Below, piece by piece: positions 35,671 to 46,217 of a DNA stretch of 64,000 nucleotides. The notes beneath the pieces were generated by a model. It searched no databases and was not told where the DNA came from. It saw only the letters and a program-made list of their open reading frames with translations. Location of the stretch: NCBI GenBank assembly GCA_030374765.1, contig JARGXX010000098.1, positions 310,001 through 374,000 on the forward strand, written 5' to 3'. Made by a program: the position numbers and the translations under genes. The stretch comes from Agarophyton chilense. Lineage: Eukaryota > Rhodophyta > Florideophyceae > Gracilariales > Gracilariaceae. Position 1 is the first letter of the stretch. Every line of letters begins with the position of its first letter.

Positions 35671-38600
35671 TTGCCGGGTACCCGAGATGCTAATAGGAAT
35701 GCAGTGAGAACACTTGGAACAGTGAAGTTGCTCGTTCGACTCGGACACTTTTTAGTGAAGGTGACGTTTATTGTCTGCAAGTCACTGGCAGCACCAGTTG
35801 TTCTGGGGTGTTATTATTGTGACAGATTTGTCGAAGCAATCGGCCCCCGGAGTCGACTAGTCACGTTAGACGATGGCTCGGAAGTGCCAATAGTAAGAAG
35901 AACACTACGAAGAGTCTCTACAGCTGCTCCACTTCCACCCTCAATTGAATACAAGTTGCTCGTGGTTGTACATCACCAAAGATTCGTATGTCGAAACCTA
36001 CAGTGTTTAAGGCTCAATCCCCAACCTGAGTACAAGTGATAACACAACGACACGGACTCGTGGTAATCCAGCCTAATGCTGCGATGTATGAACATCGAGG
36101 ACTTCTCGCAGCGAATGGAATTGCCCAAGTTGAACCGGACAAAACCTCCCGAATACTCATTAGCAACTTTACCGATAATGGTTATCATTTACCGAAGAAT
36201 TAGATTGTTGCAGCTGCTCTGCCGCACCCAATAGCAGTGGTTCCGACTCCTGTCTCTACCTCACAAGTGCTAGAGTTTTCTGAGGTGTGAGACGAATCAA
36301 CTGGCGCATATGAAGGTGCCAGAGAGCAGTTGCCACCGACAGAAGGAGAGAAGGACCCAGAAAAGCTGGTAGAAGAACTAGTTCTCGAGAATGTTCCCGA
36401 AGGATATAAGGAAAGAATCAAACACATGTTGAAAAAGTATGCCTCTATGTGGACTGGATAATTAGGAGAGATCTTCGCTACAGAACATTATATTTATGCT
36501 ATTCCAGGATCTCGTCCCATTTCTCAGCCACCATACAGAGCAGGACCGCGAACTCGTCAGATCGAGGAGGACAATGTTGCCAAGATGCTCGGAGCAGGAG
36601 TAATAGAAGCAGCACAATCTACTTGGGTTGCACCTGTGGTGTTAGTCCCAAAACCTGATGGTTCTTTACGATTCTGTATCGACTATCGGAAGCTCAGCGC
36701 AGTTACGATACGAGATACATATCCATTGCCTCCGATGGACGAGAGTATAGACAGCCTAGGCAGTGCGAACTTGTTCACCACACTTGACGCCAACACTGGC
36801 TATTGGCAGGTTCCTGTAGCCGAAAAAGATCAGGATAAGACTGCATTTGTGTCACATGCTGGACTATACCGTTTCAAGCGGATGTCCTTTGGACTTACCA
36901 ATGCTCCGGCAACTTTCCAGCGCGCCCTGGACATATTACTCTCGAAGTATAAATGGAAAGCATGTTTAGTCTATTTGGACGATGTCATTTTCTTTTTTCA
37001 AGATATGAAAAGTCATATGCAACATGTGGAGGAGATCCTCAAAGCGATGCAGACAGCAGTTATAACCTTGAATTTCAAGTAATGAGAATGGTTCGCTGAT
37101 CCTCAAAACGTTGCAGACAGCAGTTACAACATTGAATTTCAAGTAATTCGAATGGTTCGCTAATACTGTGAAGTATTTGGGCCACATAATTAGGCCTGGT
37201 CAGCTTAGAATTCATGAAGCTCAGACAGCGGCATTCCGCGAATCGCAATCACTGTCCAAACAGACCCAAGTGCGATCCTTCCTTGGTTTATGTAACTTCT
37301 ACAGACGATTCATACAACGCTACTCGCACATTGAAACTCCACTGAACACATTGTTTCGTAAAAAACAGACTGTTAAGCTCGGGGAATTCAGACTCGCCGA
37401 ACACGAAGCCTTCAATACTTTGAAGAAAAACCTCGTCACAGCCCCAATCTTGGTACTTCCCAAACCTAATCTACCCTATTCTTTGGATACCGACTCCAGT
37501 GAGTATCAGGTAGGGTGTGCCCTTTTTCAGACCCATCCGGACCGTCAGAGAAAACCAATCAGTTACTGGTCACGAACGCTGAACGATGCAGAGAAGAGTT
37601 ACTCCGTATCAGAAAAGGAACGCCTTGCGGTAATGTGGGCGCTGACAACTTTAAGACCCTATCTCCAGGGAGAAACGTTTACCATCCATACGGATCCTTC
37701 GTCCCTACGATGGTTAATAACAATAACAGACCAATCCGGGAGATTAACAGGCTGGCGCTTACGACTATCTGAATTCGATTTCGAAGTTCAGTATAAGAAG
37801 GGACTGGCTAACATACAAGAAGACGCTTTTTTGCAATTGGAAACGTTAGGAGAAACCCAAGGAGAAATCGATGACGATTTACCGTGTTTCTCAATGGAGA
37901 TGAACGAAGATGAAACGCAACTGGAAGATCAAGAAGATGAAGGAGACTAAGCCCAATTGGACTGTCTCATAGCAACCCATGGAACTGAAACTCATGGTCA
38001 ACTCGAGCATATCTCGATCACTGAGCTCTTCAATGAGCAGCGATACGCTCTCGTCTTAACGGGGGGGGGAGGATTTTCCATTTTCGCTCGATTCACGAGG
38101 TATATTGCTCAGACATGTCGAGAAGCATGATCAAATCGTGGTTCCGCACGCTTTGAAGAGTCGTGTACTTTACTTGGCACATTATGCGAAGCTATCTGGA
38201 CACCCAGGAGGAATAAGGTTGTTTATGACCCTAAGAAGGGACTTCTATTGGCCAATTTTGGCAATGGACTGCCATGCTACGGTAAATCTATGTAGACCGT
38301 TTGCAATGAATCGCGTGGAACTATATAAGAAGAGGAAAAAGATAGCCCTATTCCCGGCGAAGGCGCCTCTACAATTCGTCAGCATCCACATACTGGGAGA
38401 GCTAATTCGTTCCAATCAAGGATATCACTACATACTGTTAATTACGGATCGATTCTCAAAACTTGTACAGACTGTACCGTTGAAGAGGATAACCGCTTCG
38501 GTAATAGCTCAGGCTTTCATCAAACACTGGGTTTATGTGTACGGACCGCCGGAAGTGCTGCCATCAGATAATGGAAAACAGTTTGTCGCTAAGTTCTTTC

Positions 38601-40200
38601 AGAACGTATGCCGAATATTAGGCCTCAAGAACGTGTTTACCACGACCTACCATCCACATTGAAATGTTCAGGTGGGACGCTACAACCGTACGCTATTATC
38701 CGCTCTTCTGCATTACATTGCGGATCACCCGAAGGAGTGCGACATGTACGCAGACACACTCTGTTATGCGTACAACACGCAAGTGCATACGTCTACCAAG
38801 GCGCCTCCTTTTGATCTCGTGATATCACATAGCCCACCTTCACTGCCTATGAGGTTGGATGAAGTCGAGGAAGACAAACCGACACCGGCGAAGAACCATC
38901 AGAGGTGGAGAAACGACCTGAGGTTTAGAACAGATCAAGCGGCTCGAGAATTGGCGAAAACGCAAGCGTGTTACAAACGTAATTCGGACTCCCGACGTCG
39001 AAGATAGGTGTCAGATCTCAGGGTAGGAGGATACGAGTTTGTCAGCGTGGAACGACTTGAGAAGCAGGATGGACGACGTCACAAAGTGCTACCGGTAGCA
39101 TCCGGACCTTTCAAGGTAATGGAACTCACCGATGAAACGGTAGTTCTGAAGACAGGAGAGTACGTTCAACGATTTTCGCGCGATTGTCTTGAAACCGCAC
39201 CAGACAACCAAGAAACCCAGGAAACTGAGAAAGAAAGAACTGTCTATCCGCAGGAACGGGAGCTACCCGTCGAATCAAACGATCCGCTTCCCGTGGCACA
39301 AGGCGCTGACACGGCTCGCGATCTCCCACTGCGCGGAAGTACAGTGGCATCCAATGGCAATTCTCCGAAAAATCTGAATAGGCTCCTTGGCAAGAGCCAG
39401 CAATCTGGTAAGACCACAGTACCTGATGATAGGAAAGATATTTTCAAATTTGGTCCAATTAGATCCGGTCCAGAAGCGGCTGCACACCCACCATCACACG
39501 TTCAAGTGGAACTATCAAGTGAAACCCCACTCGCTGAGCGATCGCGCTTGGCAGCCGACCGAAAAGAAGAAGGCGAAGATGAAGCTAAACATCCATTGGT
39601 GGTGGATGCACCCCCCGCGGAACTCTCGGGGAAGAAGCCCAGTTTGGCTCAGAACCCTCAGAAGGACAGAGAGAACAAGAAACGTGAAGAAAAACGGATA
39701 GCCGTAGACCCGACGACTGTTCAGTCAGAAGCCGAGAACGACGCCACAGAAACACAAGGAAGCCCTCACCTGTCCGAACAGACTACGCAGGTTCAACCTG
39801 AAGATATAGGGAGTTCCCAAGCGCCCTCTCGAGAGATTCAAGGAAACCATAACGTTTTCATATCCCGTCAGGATTCAACGCGTTCGTTTGTCAGACGGTT
39901 TAAGCCGGTTAACCGAAACCTCGTGCCATCCGCCGAAACGTTGGGAAATGCCCAAGAATGCGTCATGGATCGCATCATCGATCAAGGCGAAGACGAAGAC
40001 ACCCACAGACTACTGTATCGTATCCGTTTGTACATTTTCCTCCGGAAGCCGATACGTGGGAGCCTATAATTCATATTCCGCGCTCGCAGGTTGTGCGTTA
40101 TCATCGTCGCATTCGACTATCACTCCCTGCAGAGATCGACACCGGGCTGATGGGCTTTCTAGACGCGACTACGCGGAGCGACTGCTAATTCCGTTTCCCC
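35671..40200 (+). pseudogene. Ty3 pol of element B (protease end to chromodomain)
   Basis: Pieces in order: second half of protease 35,671-36,039 (APVVLGCYYCDRFVEAI); RT 36,585-37,082 (FCIDYRKLSAV, TTLDANTGYW, catalytic VYLDD at about 36,970-36,985); RT end and RNase H 37,168-37,950 (TDSSEYQVGCALF); integrase 38,105-38,662 (FVSIHILGEL, where the first aspartate is His; PSDNGKQF) and 38,672-39,007; C-terminal linker and chromodomain 39,008-40,069, continuing in another frame to about 40,130 (EADTWEPIIHIPRSQVV). A 64-bp tandem duplication at 37,034-37,161 breaks RT just after the catalytic box. The integrase GNGQVER equivalent is interrupted by a stop near 38,660. Inactive. Confidence 0.85.
37034..37161 (+). 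repeat. 64-bp tandem duplication inside RT of element B
   Basis: Two adjacent copies beginning GATCCTCAAA (37,034 and 37,098) and running through GCAGACAGCAGTTA to GAATGGTTCGCT, with a few differences. 64 is not a multiple of three, so it shifts the pol frame, and each copy holds a TAA. Confidence 0.8.
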
Positions 40201-40202
40201 TC

Positions 40203-40290
40203 AGAAGAATGAAAAAGAAGAAACGACTCGAGAAGAAGAAGGAAGAAGAAGAGAAGAAGAAGAGAAAAAAGAAGAAGAAGTACTTAGAGA
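40203..40290 (+). other. Purine (GAA)n tract between converging pol and aORF (element B)
   Basis: Almost pure A/G, mainly AAG/GAA triplets, just after the chromodomain and before the 3' end of the antisense ORF. Counterparts lie at 56,947-57,120 in element C (purines on the minus strand, which is its pol strand) and 4598-4640 in D. Confidence 0.7.
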
Positions 40291-40450
40291 AACGTGAAGT
40301 CACGGAGACAGAGGAATTTGGTTTATGTTATCGCGTCAAGGGTGTTCACGACATCTAATGGTCAACGTACTTACCCCTGGGTATGAATACTCAGCATGGC
40401 GGTAAGATCAGCACGATCGCCTTGCAGCTGTGTTTCGGGGAAACCCGCGT

Positions 40451-42052
40451 CTAAGAGGATTTTCTCAACGCTGCAAAAAAGGGATCCTCCGCATCGCTCG
40501 GTTGTTGGGCGAACCCATGATGGTATCTCATCGACGGGTTGACACCTGATGTCGTAGCCGTTGGTGGCGAGGCAGCCGTCGCAGGCGCAGTACCGGATAG
40601 TTCGGGTTCATCCTCGAAATCGAGTTCTGCATCAGCACCTGGAGCTTCTTCACACTCCTGATCTGCAAACTCAAAAGGTGTGTACTCGTACAAATATACA
40701 GTACGCTGATTTGGAGGGAACTCCCTAGGATTCGCACGAAGGTCACGAGCCTGATCAGACATGATTATCTGGCTGGTCCAGGGATTGTAGCATACAAAGT
40801 CTCCAGCATTAGCTGTGCGTCCTGGCGAATGATCTCGATGGCGCACCCTCGTGCCTCTAGCTGATTGCTCCAATGGAACCTCATGCCAGTCGATACTGTC
40901 GATCAAGTCTACCAAGAGTAGGAATTCGTCATGATTGGCACGGGACCCCGACACAAGAGAAAGATCGAGCTGTCTCGCATATCTCCGAGCTGTTGGCGAC
41001 ATGTATCAAACCCGATAGGTCTTGTATGTATCCCGGAGAATACAGGCTGCCATCTTGGAAATGAACTCGGAGATCACGACAGTCCAGTATCCCGAGAACG
41101 GGTCTTTGATCAACGCGGAACCGATATAGGTTTTGGCAGGAGAAAGCTCCCCCGGACATCCACGAGGGATCTAGATCTCCGCCCAGTGTTATGGCAGCGC
41201 GACATAGCGTCCAACGCGAGCATTCCACCTAATTCGTTCAATCTCTATCATTTGGTATGGGACCAGGTATCCCAAGCGAAATCTCGTAGGTCGTTCCCAA
41301 CGAGGATAATCCCAGTATGGAATGTCTCTCTTATGGAGGAAGCGGAAGTCCGCACGGAGCAATGGCCGGCGAAAACAGAGTGCCGCGTTGCGTACATCGC
41401 GTAAACCGTGCCATTCGTCGACGTCGACTTCGTATAAGGACTCGATGTACGAGTATCCTTCGCAATTCGTGCGAGCCATCCAGCGATCCAGATTCCAATC
41501 TCCAGTGAGCACGACTGTGCTAATGAACCGGTGCACTCGCTGGTATATCAGCTTGGTGAACCGAGTTGGGGCTTCGTCCATACTTTCATTGGTATACCGG
41601 GCAATCGCGGTATCTGGCAAGGCGCAGTGAGTAAGCCAATCGTGGCTGCGGATAGCCGCATACGAAAGGCCGTCCGGAAAGTAACCGCGAAAAACGTATC
41701 GGTTGATCAACGCATCATCGCGAAGAGCGACTGGGTCAAACCAGGGAGCCTGCGCCAAGAAGACAGCATCGTCGAGAGGGTCTCGTCCCACCAAGTCCGC
41801 GGGATGTGGATAGCTGCGTTGAGCCCGACGAGACGGCGCTTGAATGATTCCAGCGGAAGATACATAAGCCGTATTCGACATCACACCTGAAACCGAAGGC
41901 TGTAAGGGCAAAGATTGGAAACTCACGCGAGGAGACCGCCTTGATCGGAAGACCGAAGGCGCCGTAGCATGCGAATCGAAGCCACTGCTGGCGTCAGGAC
42001 CCTCGGAGGGTACGTCTCCGTTGTTGGAATTGTGCGGCGCGTAGGGGTTCAT
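40451..42052 (-). pseudogene. Antisense ORF (aORF) of element B
   Basis: On the strand opposite to gag-pol, one 534-codon frame starts at ATG 42,052 (MNPY...) and ends at 40,451. It stays in a single frame but is interrupted by TAA at about 41,189, TAG 18 bases later and TGA at about 41,006. The equivalent codons in element C are GCT, GAG and TGG, so the stops are recent changes. Layout: Ser/Pro-rich N-terminus (1-85), a basic-aromatic conserved domain (about 90-290) ending in LVPYQMIEIERIR with VGRYVALP, a second conserved block (GYWTVVISEF; about 315-400), then an acidic and Pro/Ala-rich tail. No transmembrane segment or known catalytic motif is visible. Function unknown. It probably has its own promoter (TATA at 42,125). 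Confidence 0.75.
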
Positions 42053-42124
42053 CGCTAAGCAGTTCGAGACAGATGGTACTTTCGTGGAGACGAAGAAATT
42101 TGGGAACGCCGATGCATGCTCCGG

Positions 42125-42131
42125 TATATAA
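42125..42131 (-). promoter_or_regulatory. TATA box for the element B antisense ORF
   Basis: The minus strand reads TTATATACC about 75 bases upstream of the aORF ATG (42,052) and about 45 bases outside the 3' LTR. This is a normal distance for a TATA element plus a short leader. It is unique DNA of the element interior, so only the antisense gene would use it. Confidence 0.5.
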
Positions 42132-42162
42132 GGACGTCTTGCGTCGCCGGTGCTTCGCGCCT

Positions 42163-42173
42163 AGCGGGGGGGA
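42163..42173 (+). other. Polypurine tract of element B
   Basis: AGCGGGGGGGA immediately upstream of the 3' LTR start, the expected priming site for plus-strand DNA synthesis. Confidence 0.8.
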
Positions 42174-42175
42174 TG

Positions 42176-42794
42176 TGTAGTATTCTGCACTGTCGGAATG
42201 CCGATGGAAGATTTTTTTTGGCTAAGTATGATGATACTCATAAGTGAGTGCAACGGCTAGGATGAAGTTATGAAGCGGCACCCAGCAGATGCTCCGTGAC
42301 GTGGTATGTTACGCGTGGGACATCGATCTGCCACGGCGCATCCGATTCGACCCTTTGTGGGGAAATACCGGATTGGAAACGGCGCATATACTGTAGTGGG
42401 TAGCCACGTGGCAAGCATTATCCCGTACTGTAGAAGGATTAATCGGCTAACCAAGTTTATATCTAGATATTATTATGTGCGGCGCTCACCCCTGTGCAAT
42501 GTACTTCAGGCAGAGAAGGGAGCGCCGACTCCAAAGTAAAGGAGACAACAAACGGGTTCACAACTCAATTGTTCCTTGTTCAGGATTCCTTTACCGGAGA
42601 TCCGGACAAGCTACAACAAGCAGTTGTCCGTTCCATAGTACCAACAACCCTCATTGGCGAGTAGGGCCTTACAACCCTCATTCTAGCTCGCTAGTGTTGT
42701 GCTCTACCACACCTTCCCTTCAGCCGCAGGCACCCATTCGGCAGTCTCGAATACTGTTGCAGGTGTCTGCTCCCTCTGTAGAGCGGATAATACA
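42176..42794 (+). repeat. 3' LTR of element B
   Basis: TGTAG...TACA, direct repeat of 33,835-34,457, directly followed by the right GTAAG duplication (42,795-42,799). A strong polypurine tract precedes it. Confidence 0.9.
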
Positions 42795-42799
42795 GTAAG
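42795..42799. other. Target-site duplication, right copy (element B)
   Basis: GTAAG, identical to 33,830-33,834. Confidence 0.85.
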
Positions 42800-43550
42800 C
42801 GTAACCTCAGCAGCAACAGAAACAAGAACAGCAGCACCTGAAGTAAGGGAATCAATACAACATGGTGAACAACACGGGACTATTATAGCACACACCACTG
42901 GGGCCCATGGAAAGAATGTGGAATTGGAGTGTCTGTCCTACGGATATTATCTCATTTGAACTCTAACCAACGGTTTCAATTATCACCTCGCTGCAACGGG
43001 TCCCAACAGCTCTGGGCTCGAGCCGTTGCATGTACAATCAATTTCGTTAAACCCCTAGCTTGCGAGCACACCCGCCCAGCAACAGACTTGACCGCCGCTC
43101 CACGGGTGAGATCCGGTGTCCACAAGTCTTCGAGACACTCGAAGCTAGTCGAAATTAACCAATATCGACGCCGCCGCCTCAACGCCGCCACTATCCACTC
43201 CAAGAATGAGCTACGCCCCAGCGCTCGAGGCCCGAGAAGGGTGCGAATCCCGATCGTTTCACCAGATTATCAGATGTTTCAAACCAAGTCGCCCCAAAAG
43301 GCCTCAAATCGTAAGTTAAATGGCGCTGCACTCTTCGGTTTGCGAGGAACTTCTCACTAGCAAAGAAGCAACGTTGTACAACGAACTTCCATAAGATGAC
43401 TAACCAACCTAAAAATTGACCTGTGTTGCGTTGGCTACCACCAACAAAGGCGCCGCCTATCCAATCACCAATATACATGTTGGCGCAGCTCTTGGTATCT
43501 GCCTCAAAACCTCTATTTCGTAGAAAGCGAACACAGGTTGACCAAGCACC
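42800..43550. other. Spacer between element B and the Harbinger element
   Basis: Open plus frames (42,699-42,959 and 42,929-43,360) have no recognised motif. The left terminal inverted repeat of the Harbinger element may lie here, but I could not identify it. Confidence 0.35.
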
Positions 43551-44696
43551 ATGGTACGACCGGATGACTTCAAGGCGGGCCGCACCATTGCGCGGCACAA
43601 GAGCAGTAAAAGGTCTTTGTCACTAGCAGTTGCTGTGGATGTTCCTACGGCTATACTGGTGGCAATCTGGATGAGGGAAAGAAAAGCAAGAGCAGATGTA
43701 CTTCGTTTGACTGCCATGGCTAATCTTACTTACCACTAATCGTTCAACTTGAACAGTTACTCTCAGGAGCAGAGTCTTCACGACTTTCGGTTTACGAAGG
43801 AGGATGTCGGGAAAGTGGCTCAAGAAATGGGATGAGGATCAGCTGCAACGAAGCGGAACCGCTACAGATTTTACAGTATTACCGCATGCTGCCTCGTTCT
43901 TCGTCGCCTATTATCTGCCTGCACGTGGTATGAACTAGAACCTACGTTTGGTATGCGATACTACACGGTGAGAAAGATTTTCTGGGAGGTGTTGGAAGGG
44001 TTTACCGGTTCAAAAGGGCAATTAGTTACTACAATTAACACTTCTTTTCTCCGAGCAAGAGCTTCATACTACGCTAAGTGTATCGAGGAAGCAGGAGCTC
44101 CCCTTGATCGGTGTGTAGGCTTCATTGACTGCACCAAAATAAAAATGCAGCGACCTGGATGACCTGGAGTTAATCAGCGTTCATGTTACTCAGGTCATAA
44201 GAGGATGCACTGTTTAATCTATCAGACGACTACAACCCCAGACGTACTCATGCTTCACCTCTATAAACCTGAAGTGGGGCGTCGGCATGATCTGACTCTG
44301 CTCAACAGTAGTGATATTGCAATAACTGAACTGGAGAATGGCTTGGCAGTTGGTGGGGAGCAGTAATATATCCACGGCGATTCTGCCCACGTGCTGCGAT
44401 CATGGTGTCAAGTAGCGTTCGGGAGGGCCACAGCTACAGCGCAGCAGGCGCAATATAATACTAGAACGAGTGCAATGCGTGTCTCAGTTGAATGGAATTA
44501 CAAAGACCTCAAGCGGATGTCCACCCGCAACGATATTGCTCGTCTACATAAGGTTAGGCGGTTCCCAGTCGGTCTACTTTACACCGCATCAGCGCTTCTT
44601 TTGAACTACAAGACATGTTTAGAACAAGGTGGTCATGTGGGCAGTTTCCTTAAGTGTACGCCTCCCTCCTTCCGCGAATATACATCATCTCAATAA
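43551..44696 (+). pseudogene. PIF/Harbinger transposase (DDE)
   Basis: Frames 43,551-43,739, about 43,770-43,950, 43,953-44,162 and about 44,165-44,696 combine into a Harbinger-type nuclease. FRFTKEDV and a helical segment come first. GFIDCTKIKMQRP holds the first catalytic Asp, followed by SCYSGHKRMHCLIY and GRRHDLTLL. Then IHGDSAHVLRSW holds the second Asp and RVSVEWNYKDLKRM the Glu. Stops occur at about 43,740, 44,162 and 44,367; an intron could account for one of them, but the others look like decay. It acts in the nucleus with a Myb-like partner, probably encoded by the convergent ORF next to it. Confidence 0.8.
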
Positions 44697-44745
44697 ATCT
44701 GATAGCACCGGAACGCGGCGTAGCGAAAAACCATGAACTACAATT

Positions 44746-45300
44746 CTAGTTGAGTTTGTCGGCAAACGCACTCATAATTTCAACCATCTTCTTATTCATG
44801 TCAATTGCTGCGCATCGCTCCTGCGTCTCTAGGGCGAATCGACGCTCCCCTAAAGCAATCCTGCGCGTATCCGTATCTTGTTTCTTCTTGATACGGCCTA
44901 TGAGCAGAGATGAAACATCATCACCAGAACCGAGGTAGACGCGTGGTTTGCGTTTTTTGGACGCTGAAGGCCTTTTACCAATACTATCGACAGTATTGGA
45001 ACCAACAGAAGCTGCCACAGACGATCCGCTTCTCTTTAACGCTGCCTCTCGGATCGAGGCTCCGGCAGAACACAATTGTTTCTCATGCTCAGATTGCTGC
45101 TCTCTCTCTACCCAATTTTCTTCTTCTTTCTCATGCATCTCGAAGATGAGGTCGTGAAGAATTGCACCTTTCTCTGCCACGTTCTCAGTGATCCTAGATG
45201 CGCTCTCGTTAATACGGGCGACCTGATGAAGGCGTTCTACTAGTCTTCTCAACGTTTCTTGGAGATTTTTAGCCGAGGGTCGATGAAAGCACTTAAGCAC
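44746..45300 (-). CDS. Accessory (Myb-like ORF type) protein of the Harbinger element
   Basis: A 184-codon open frame tail-to-tail with the transposase, 50 bases away. It has a helical, Glu/Gln-rich coiled-coil-like N-terminal half (ETLRRLVERLHQVARINES; WVEREQQSEHEKQL), a basic segment (KRPSASKKRKPRV) and a helical C-terminus (RRIALGERRFALETQERCAA). PIF/Harbinger elements normally carry a second, DNA-binding ORF, and this looks like its C-terminal part. The Myb/trihelix domain is not visible in this frame and may lie upstream of 45,300 or be lost. Confidence 0.5.
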   Translation of the reverse strand: MLKCFHRPSAKNLQETLRRLVERLHQVARINESASRITENVAEKGAILHDLIFEMHEKEEENWVEREQQSEHEKQLCSAGASIREAALKRSGSSVAASVGSNTVDSIGKRPSASKKRKPRVYLGSGDDVSSLLIGRIKKKQDTDTRRIALGERRFALETQERCAAIDMNKKMVEIMSAFADKLN

Positions 45301-46217
45301 AGCGCTAGAAACTCGAGAGAGGAAGAGATTTAGTACTGCTTTGCACAGCGTTTATGTGTTCCCCAATTATGGGAGATGGGCATGGCGTGCAGAATCCGCT
45401 TTTAGTAAGCTGGTATCGTGTGAATCGGTGAAACGAAAGCGTTTACGCTTTTTTTCTGGTCAGCAGGAGGAGGAAGCCTTGTTGTTGCGCACGGAGACAC
45501 CGGCGATGGTGTGACAGCAGGAGTGGAATCAGGGGTGGGAGGTGCGGGAGATGTAGGCCAACGGAAGCCATTTCGGGTTGTGGGAGAGGTGGTGTTGAGG
45601 TGGTTGTCATCATGGTCGGGACATACGAAATAGTTTTGGTGAGATCGGCGCAGCTCACGAGAATTGGTACGCAATATTGGTTCATTTTTCGTGTGACTGC
45701 TATTGGTGTGAAACGTGGCATATGTGGCTCGGATATTTTCACGAAGTTTTCCGTTGCTTAAATGCTCTATTGCCAATATTAGTTAGAATGCGACGCGTTG
45801 TAGTACGAGCGTAGCGAGCTGTGCTGGTTGTGCACACTGGTTTTGAAACGTATGAAGAAACGACACAAAGCGAGCGCGAGTGGAAGCGGCGCGGTGTAAT
45901 GCATGGCGAGAGCGCAGCGACCGCGAACGGGGCGCGTTCGCCGCGCGCATTCGCACGCACAGCCCATGCGGTGCGCAACGCGGCCAATGAGCGCAAGCAC
46001 ACCAGCGCCGCAGCCTCCACTCGAACGCCGCGCGTGTGCGCCCCGCCCCGCACCGTTGACGCCGTTGGCGCCGCCCCCGGTGCTCCCTCACGCTTCATTC
46101 TTCAACCGACGCTGCCGCCGCCACCATCGCCGTCGTGCCTGCCGCGCGCCTACGTCCCCTTCCCCTCCCCCTCCCCCTCCCTTCCCACCCCCCCCCTACC
46201 ACCTTCGCGGCGTGGTG
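45301..46217. other. Upstream region of the phosphatase gene
   Basis: No confident gene in 45,301-45,900. From about 45.85 kb the DNA turns very GC-rich. 46,110-46,205 is a C/T-rich tract directly before the chosen start of the phosphatase and is probably its promoter or 5' untranslated region. The phosphatase frame stays open up to an ATG at 45,903, but that part encodes only Arg/Pro-rich low complexity. Confidence 0.4.

Larger units (their letters stand above)
33835..42794 (+). mobile_element. Ty3/gypsy element B with LTRs, TSD and antisense ORF
   Basis: A full-length 8.96-kb insertion: 5' LTR 33,835-34,457, PBS 34,460-34,471, gag remnant, pol 35.5-40.2 kb, purine tract, antisense ORF 40,451-42,052 (-), polypurine tract 42,163-42,173, 3' LTR 42,176-42,794, all between GTAAG duplications. 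The ends are intact and the LTRs still very similar, so it inserted more recently than A2. Its gag is internally deleted and pol is frameshifted, so it probably moved with proteins from another copy, or decayed afterwards. Confidence 0.9.

Noticed and set aside
45903-46217. Upstream start giving a 464-residue phosphatase
   Set aside because: The extra 105 residues are Arg/Pro-rich low complexity from GC-rich upstream DNA. The start at 46,218 follows a C/T-rich leader.
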